DNA of 7,644 nt from NCBI GenBank assembly GCA_025454185.1, contig JALOOY010000062.1, positions 1 to 7,644 of the forward strand, read 5' to 3'. Source of the stretch: Thermodesulfobacteriota bacterium. Lineage in GTDB: Bacteria; Desulfobacterota; RBG-13-43-22. Each line of letters begins with the position of its first letter. The first letter of the stretch is position 1. Positions 5,475 to 7,644 of the stretch are shown in pieces. The notes beneath the pieces are model-generated. The model searched no databases. It saw only the letters and a list, made by a program, of their open reading frames with translations, and was not told where the DNA came from. A program made the translations under genes and the position numbers.

Positions 5475-6845
5475 TTATTTATAGCAACAGAATAAATCTT
5501 TACCCTTGATGGTTATCTTATCGTTCAGGAACCGGGCTTTGTAGCCGCCGGCATTGCGCAGGATGTGGTAGCCCATTTCGGCCCGCAGACCGGTCCGGCA
5601 GTGGATGATTATTTCTTTGTCTTTAGGGAGTTCATTGAGTCGTCCCTGCAAGGCATCCAGAGGAACTTGAACCGCTCCTTCCAGGGTCCCTTCGGCCGCT
5701 TCGTCTTTATTACGCACGTCGAGGATCACCTTGTCGGCCGGACGGGTCTTGACGATGTTCATGAACTCATCACCGGAGATTTCTCCGGGATGGGGCCGGG
5801 GGATGTAAAAAATAGTGGTCCGCACGTCACCCTTCTGGGTGGGCCGGTTCTTGGCCAGCCAGCCTTCAAAACCCCCTTCCAGGACCCTGATGCGGCTGTA
5901 GCCCCAAGAGGAGATCATTTTTACAGCCGGCTGCAGTTCCTTCCAGTCCGATTTGTCCGTGTAAAGGATGATCGGTGCCTTACGGTCTATGGGGAACTGG
6001 GATTTCTCTTTTTCGAGGTTTTTCAATTCCAGGGCCACGGCCCCCTGAATATGGGCCTTCTTGGCGGCCTCAACTCCCCGCAGGTCCAAAAGGACCAGAA
6101 AGCCCATCATCTGTTCTACAAAAGCTCCATCCGTATAGAGCACGTTGCCGGCATCGGACCAGGCCGGAATCCCGTCATGATACACTTTGATATTGGTATA
6201 ACCCAGTTTTTCCGCCCGCCGGGCGGCCATGGGGCTGAGGGCTCAGGTGGAACCCTGGCAGTAGAAGATGACCATCTGCCCCTTGTCCTGCGGCAGCAGG
6301 TTGGTCAGCTTGTCGAAATTGGGCAGGGGCATGTTCTGGGCACCCGGAATGCGCTCTTCCTGGAAACGGTAGGGCGGCCGGGAGTCGAGAAGCACAAATT
6401 TCCCCGACGCCGGTCCTAAAGCCACCAATTTTTCCATTTCCTGGGTGGACAGCAACTGGTTGTCCGGGACCTTCAGCGGTGGCTTTACGGTCACCTTCTG
6501 AGCGTAATAGCCGTCGGGTTTCTCTTCGAAGGCAATCTTCAGGGCATTGTCTCCGGTTATATCCCGGTAACCCTTGGCGTTTTCCAGCTTAGTCTGGTCC
6601 GTTAGCTTGACCACCACCGGGCGGGGCCCCACCTTGACCGTCAACAAATTCGCCTGACGGGAATAGGATTGGAAGTCCCCCATGATCAATTTGGCTTTGG
6701 GATCAAAATTGTGGCAGTTCAGACAATTGGGCCCCCAAAGGGCCTTCCCTTCATCAGCCGCGCTTGCTAGACCGGTTCCGTAAAACAGTCCGGCGGCCAG
6801 CAACAAAGGCCCGATCAACAGACGACGATAGCGGTTATTCATCAT
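5475..6845 (-). CDS. Exported selenocysteine-containing triple-rhodanese protein with CxxCH motif (in-frame TGA at 6245-6243 = Sec201)
   Basis: With the TGA read as Sec, the frame from the ATG at 6845 to TAA at 5475 gives 456 residues. AGGAGG (6860-6855) lies nine bases before the start. Residues 1-29 are a Sec-type signal peptide (RYRR, hydrophobic core, LASA), so the protein is periplasmic. C41xxC44H45 is a c-type haem attachment motif close to the mature N-terminus. Three rhodanese domains follow: first, about 131-232, with the active loop C196-QGST-U201 then ALSP and AARRAEKLGY; the related Cys form has the pattern YC.G..C.LS..AA..A..LGY. Second, about 243-330, has YTDKSDW at the active loop and no Cys, so it is probably inactive. 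Third, about 352-445, has HC416RTGLRA, a normal active loop. It ends FCC(453-454)YK. Rhodaneses transfer sulfane sulfur; the Cys-x4-Sec pair suggests redox chemistry on sulfur or selenium compounds, with haem possibly passing electrons. A SECIS-like hairpin follows the TGA and a sigma-54 promoter precedes the gene. Standard annotation would split it into two genes (6243-6845 and 5475-6230). Confidence 0.92.
6212..6245 (-). promoter_or_regulatory. Bacterial SECIS element of the seleno-rhodanese gene
   Basis: UGA occupies 6245-6243 on the minus strand. After 16 bases comes a perfect 6-bp stem, CCGCCC (6226-6221) with GGGCGG (6217-6212), and the 3-nt loop GGC (6220-6218). The loop starts 23 nt after the UGA (22 bases between) and begins with G, as the bacterial SECIS rule requires. 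Its geometry is nearly the same as that of the hairpin in the peroxiredoxin gene, while the sequences differ. Folding was judged by eye. Confidence 0.8.
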
Positions 6846-6912
6846 TCCTCCAATCCTCCTGGGAATTGTTATTTTCGATAAAGTAAGTTTTTAAATTATC
6901 ATGTCAATATGA

Positions 6913-6928
6913 AGCAATCTCCGTGCCA
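6913..6928 (-). promoter_or_regulatory. Sigma-54 (-24/-12) promoter of the seleno-rhodanese gene
   Basis: The minus strand reads TGGCACG (6928-6922), GAGA (6921-6918), TTGCT (6917-6913), an exact match to the RpoN consensus TGGCACG-N4-TTGCW, with GG and GC twelve bases apart. Transcription should begin near 6902, giving a leader of about 57 bases before the ATG at 6845. Sigma-54 promoters are silent without an AAA+ activator bound upstream, and a gene for such an activator diverges from this region at 7097. Confidence 0.88.
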
Positions 6929-6996
6929 GCGAAACCGACTGCTATAACGATATAACCTATCGTATTTTATTGCTTTATTTCTACGAATCCATTTTT

Positions 6997-7062
6997 GTTA
7001 ATTAACGCCATTGAAAATTAACATTAACATGATTAACATTAATTAACAAAATTTGTTAACAA
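6997..7062. promoter_or_regulatory. TTAAC repeat cluster, candidate activator binding sites (UAS) in the divergent region
   Basis: This AT-rich stretch holds two palindromes, GTTAATTAAC (6997-7006) and TTAACAAA-A-TTTGTTAA (7043-7059), plus TTAACAT copies at 7018-7024, 7024-7030 and 7033-7039, and TTAACAA at 7056-7062. The cluster lies about 95-160 bp upstream of the predicted sigma-54 transcription start, the usual range for enhancer-binding-protein sites, and also just upstream of the regulator's own start, which would permit autoregulation. A further small inverted repeat CGATA-N5-TATCG is at 6948-6962. No gene is present in 6846-7096. Confidence 0.55.
7011..7039 (+). promoter_or_regulatory. 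Possible sigma-70 promoter of the sigma-54 activator gene
   Basis: TTGAAA (7011-7016) and TAACAT (7034-7039) are separated by 17 bp, with 5/6 and 4/6 matches. The hexamers overlap the TTAAC repeats, so an activator bound to these would occlude its own promoter. In AT-rich DNA such matches arise easily. Confidence 0.3.
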
Positions 7063-7096
7063 AATTTTTTTCTTTTGTACGTGAAAGGGTGTAGTC

Positions 7097-7644
7097 ATGA
7101 AGCCTGAAGATATTTCCCAGTACTGGGAATCGGTGGTGGACACCATGGCGGACGGTTTGTTGATCGTCGATACCGAGGGTATGATCGTATTTATCAATCC
7201 GGCGGCTGAACAGATCACCGGGTACAAAAATGAAGAAGTGGTGGGACAACCCTGTACCGTTTTCGATAGCGACACCTGCATGCTGCAGACTACCAGGGGA
7301 AAGGTAAAAAGGTGTAACCTCTTCAAGCTGGGCAAAGTGTCCCGCAAGCGCTGTATCATAAAAAGGAAGGACGGCACTTCCGCCTACCTGTTGAAAAATG
7401 CCACCGTGTTGAAGGACGGAAACGGTCTGCCGATCGGTGGCGTTGAATCCCTTACCGATATTTCAGAGTTGTTGAAAAAGGACCAGGAAATAGAGTTTTT
7501 GAAGAAGGAACTTACCCACGAACACGGCTTTCATGGTCTTATCGGAAAAAGTCCGGCCATGGAGGCGGTCTTCGACCTGGTGAAAAACGCCGCGGAATCG
7601 GAAGCTCCGGTGGTCATTCTCGGGGAGAGCGGGACCGGCAAGGA
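7097..7644 (+). CDS. PAS-domain sigma-54-dependent transcriptional activator (3' end outside window)
   Basis: Translating from the ATG at 7097 gives 182 residues open to the right edge; AAGGG (7085-7089) lies seven bases upstream. Residues about 7-120 form a PAS sensor domain: VVDTMADGLLIVDTEGMIVFINPAAEQITGY followed by GQPC and the closing GGVESLTDISELL. A short coiled linker (about 125-140, KKDQEIEFLKKEL) leads to the AAA+ domain, starting HGLIGKSPAMEAVFDLV and reaching the Walker A motif GESGTGK, where the window stops. Such proteins hydrolyse ATP to remodel sigma-54 RNA polymerase. The GAFTGA loop and Fis-type HTH should follow but are not visible. The PAS domain has four Cys (53, 61, 73, 86), possibly a redox, metal or haem sensing set. 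Divergent placement next to a perfect sigma-54 promoter makes it the probable activator of the seleno-rhodanese gene. Confidence 0.92.
   Translation, partial: MKPEDISQYWESVVDTMADGLLIVDTEGMIVFINPAAEQITGYKNEEVVGQPCTVFDSDTCMLQTTRGKVKRCNLFKLGKVSRKRCIIKRKDGTSAYLLKNATVLKDGNGLPIGGVESLTDISELLKKDQEIEFLKKELTHEHGFHGLIGKSPAMEAVFDLVKNAAESEAPVVILGESGTGK

Noticed and set aside
5475..6230. Separate second rhodanese gene starting at the ATG at 6230
   Set aside because: Its first residues complete the rhodanese domain begun before the TGA, so it is the continuation of the upstream frame. No separate Shine-Dalgarno is needed or convincing.
5565..6419. 284-codon open frame on the plus strand
   Set aside because: It is antisense to the seleno-rhodanese gene and spans its TGA; no domain is visible and no ribosome binding site supports it.

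Overview
The window looks like a chromosomal segment of a GC-rich anaerobic or microaerophilic bacterium, most likely a Desulfobacterota (deltaproteobacterial) member. The support is indirect: two genes with in-frame UGA codons that read best as selenocysteine (Sec), an orphan aldehyde:ferredoxin oxidoreductase (AFOR), a rubrerythrin relative, a PAS-type sigma-54 activator with a textbook -24/-12 promoter, and heptamer repeats of a kind I associate with that group. No species assignment is possible from sequence alone.

Layout from left to right. (1) Minus strand 1-896: a Bcp/PrxQ peroxiredoxin whose peroxidatic Cys codon is TGA, followed with a 1-bp stop/start overlap by a flavin-binding split-barrel (PNPOx family) gene that runs off the left edge. 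(2) 897-1046: a long GC-rich hairpin and a 7-bp tandem repeat. (3) 1047-2552 minus: a photolyase/cryptochrome-related protein, divergent from (4) 2663-3163 plus: a rubrerythrin-like protein with an intact rubredoxin-type site but most diiron ligands replaced; a strong sigma-70 promoter with an inverted repeat around its -35 box lies between them. (5) 3271-5295 plus: AFOR. (6) 5296-5474: AT-rich inverted repeats and a GC-rich terminator-like hairpin, no gene. (7) 5475-6845 minus: one long gene interrupted on paper by a TGA. Read through as Sec, it encodes an exported protein with one CxxCH haem-type motif and three rhodanese domains, the first carrying a Cys-x4-Sec pair. (8) 6846-7096: divergent regulatory region with a sigma-54 promoter for the seleno-rhodanese and a TTAAC-repeat cluster. 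(9) 7097 to the right edge, plus: a PAS-AAA+ sigma-54 activator, cut inside its Walker A motif.

The main finding is the pairing of two probable selenoproteins in 7.6 kb. Each TGA sits at or near a redox-active position. Each is followed by a 6-bp/3-nt-loop hairpin whose loop starts 21-22 nt after the UGA, matching the bacterial SECIS rule. Ordinary gene calling would break or truncate both genes. The right-hand module (divergent bEBP, perfect sigma-54 promoter, upstream repeat cluster, exported seleno-rhodanese with haem motif) looks like a self-contained inducible periplasmic sulfur/selenium redox system. Its substrate is unknown.
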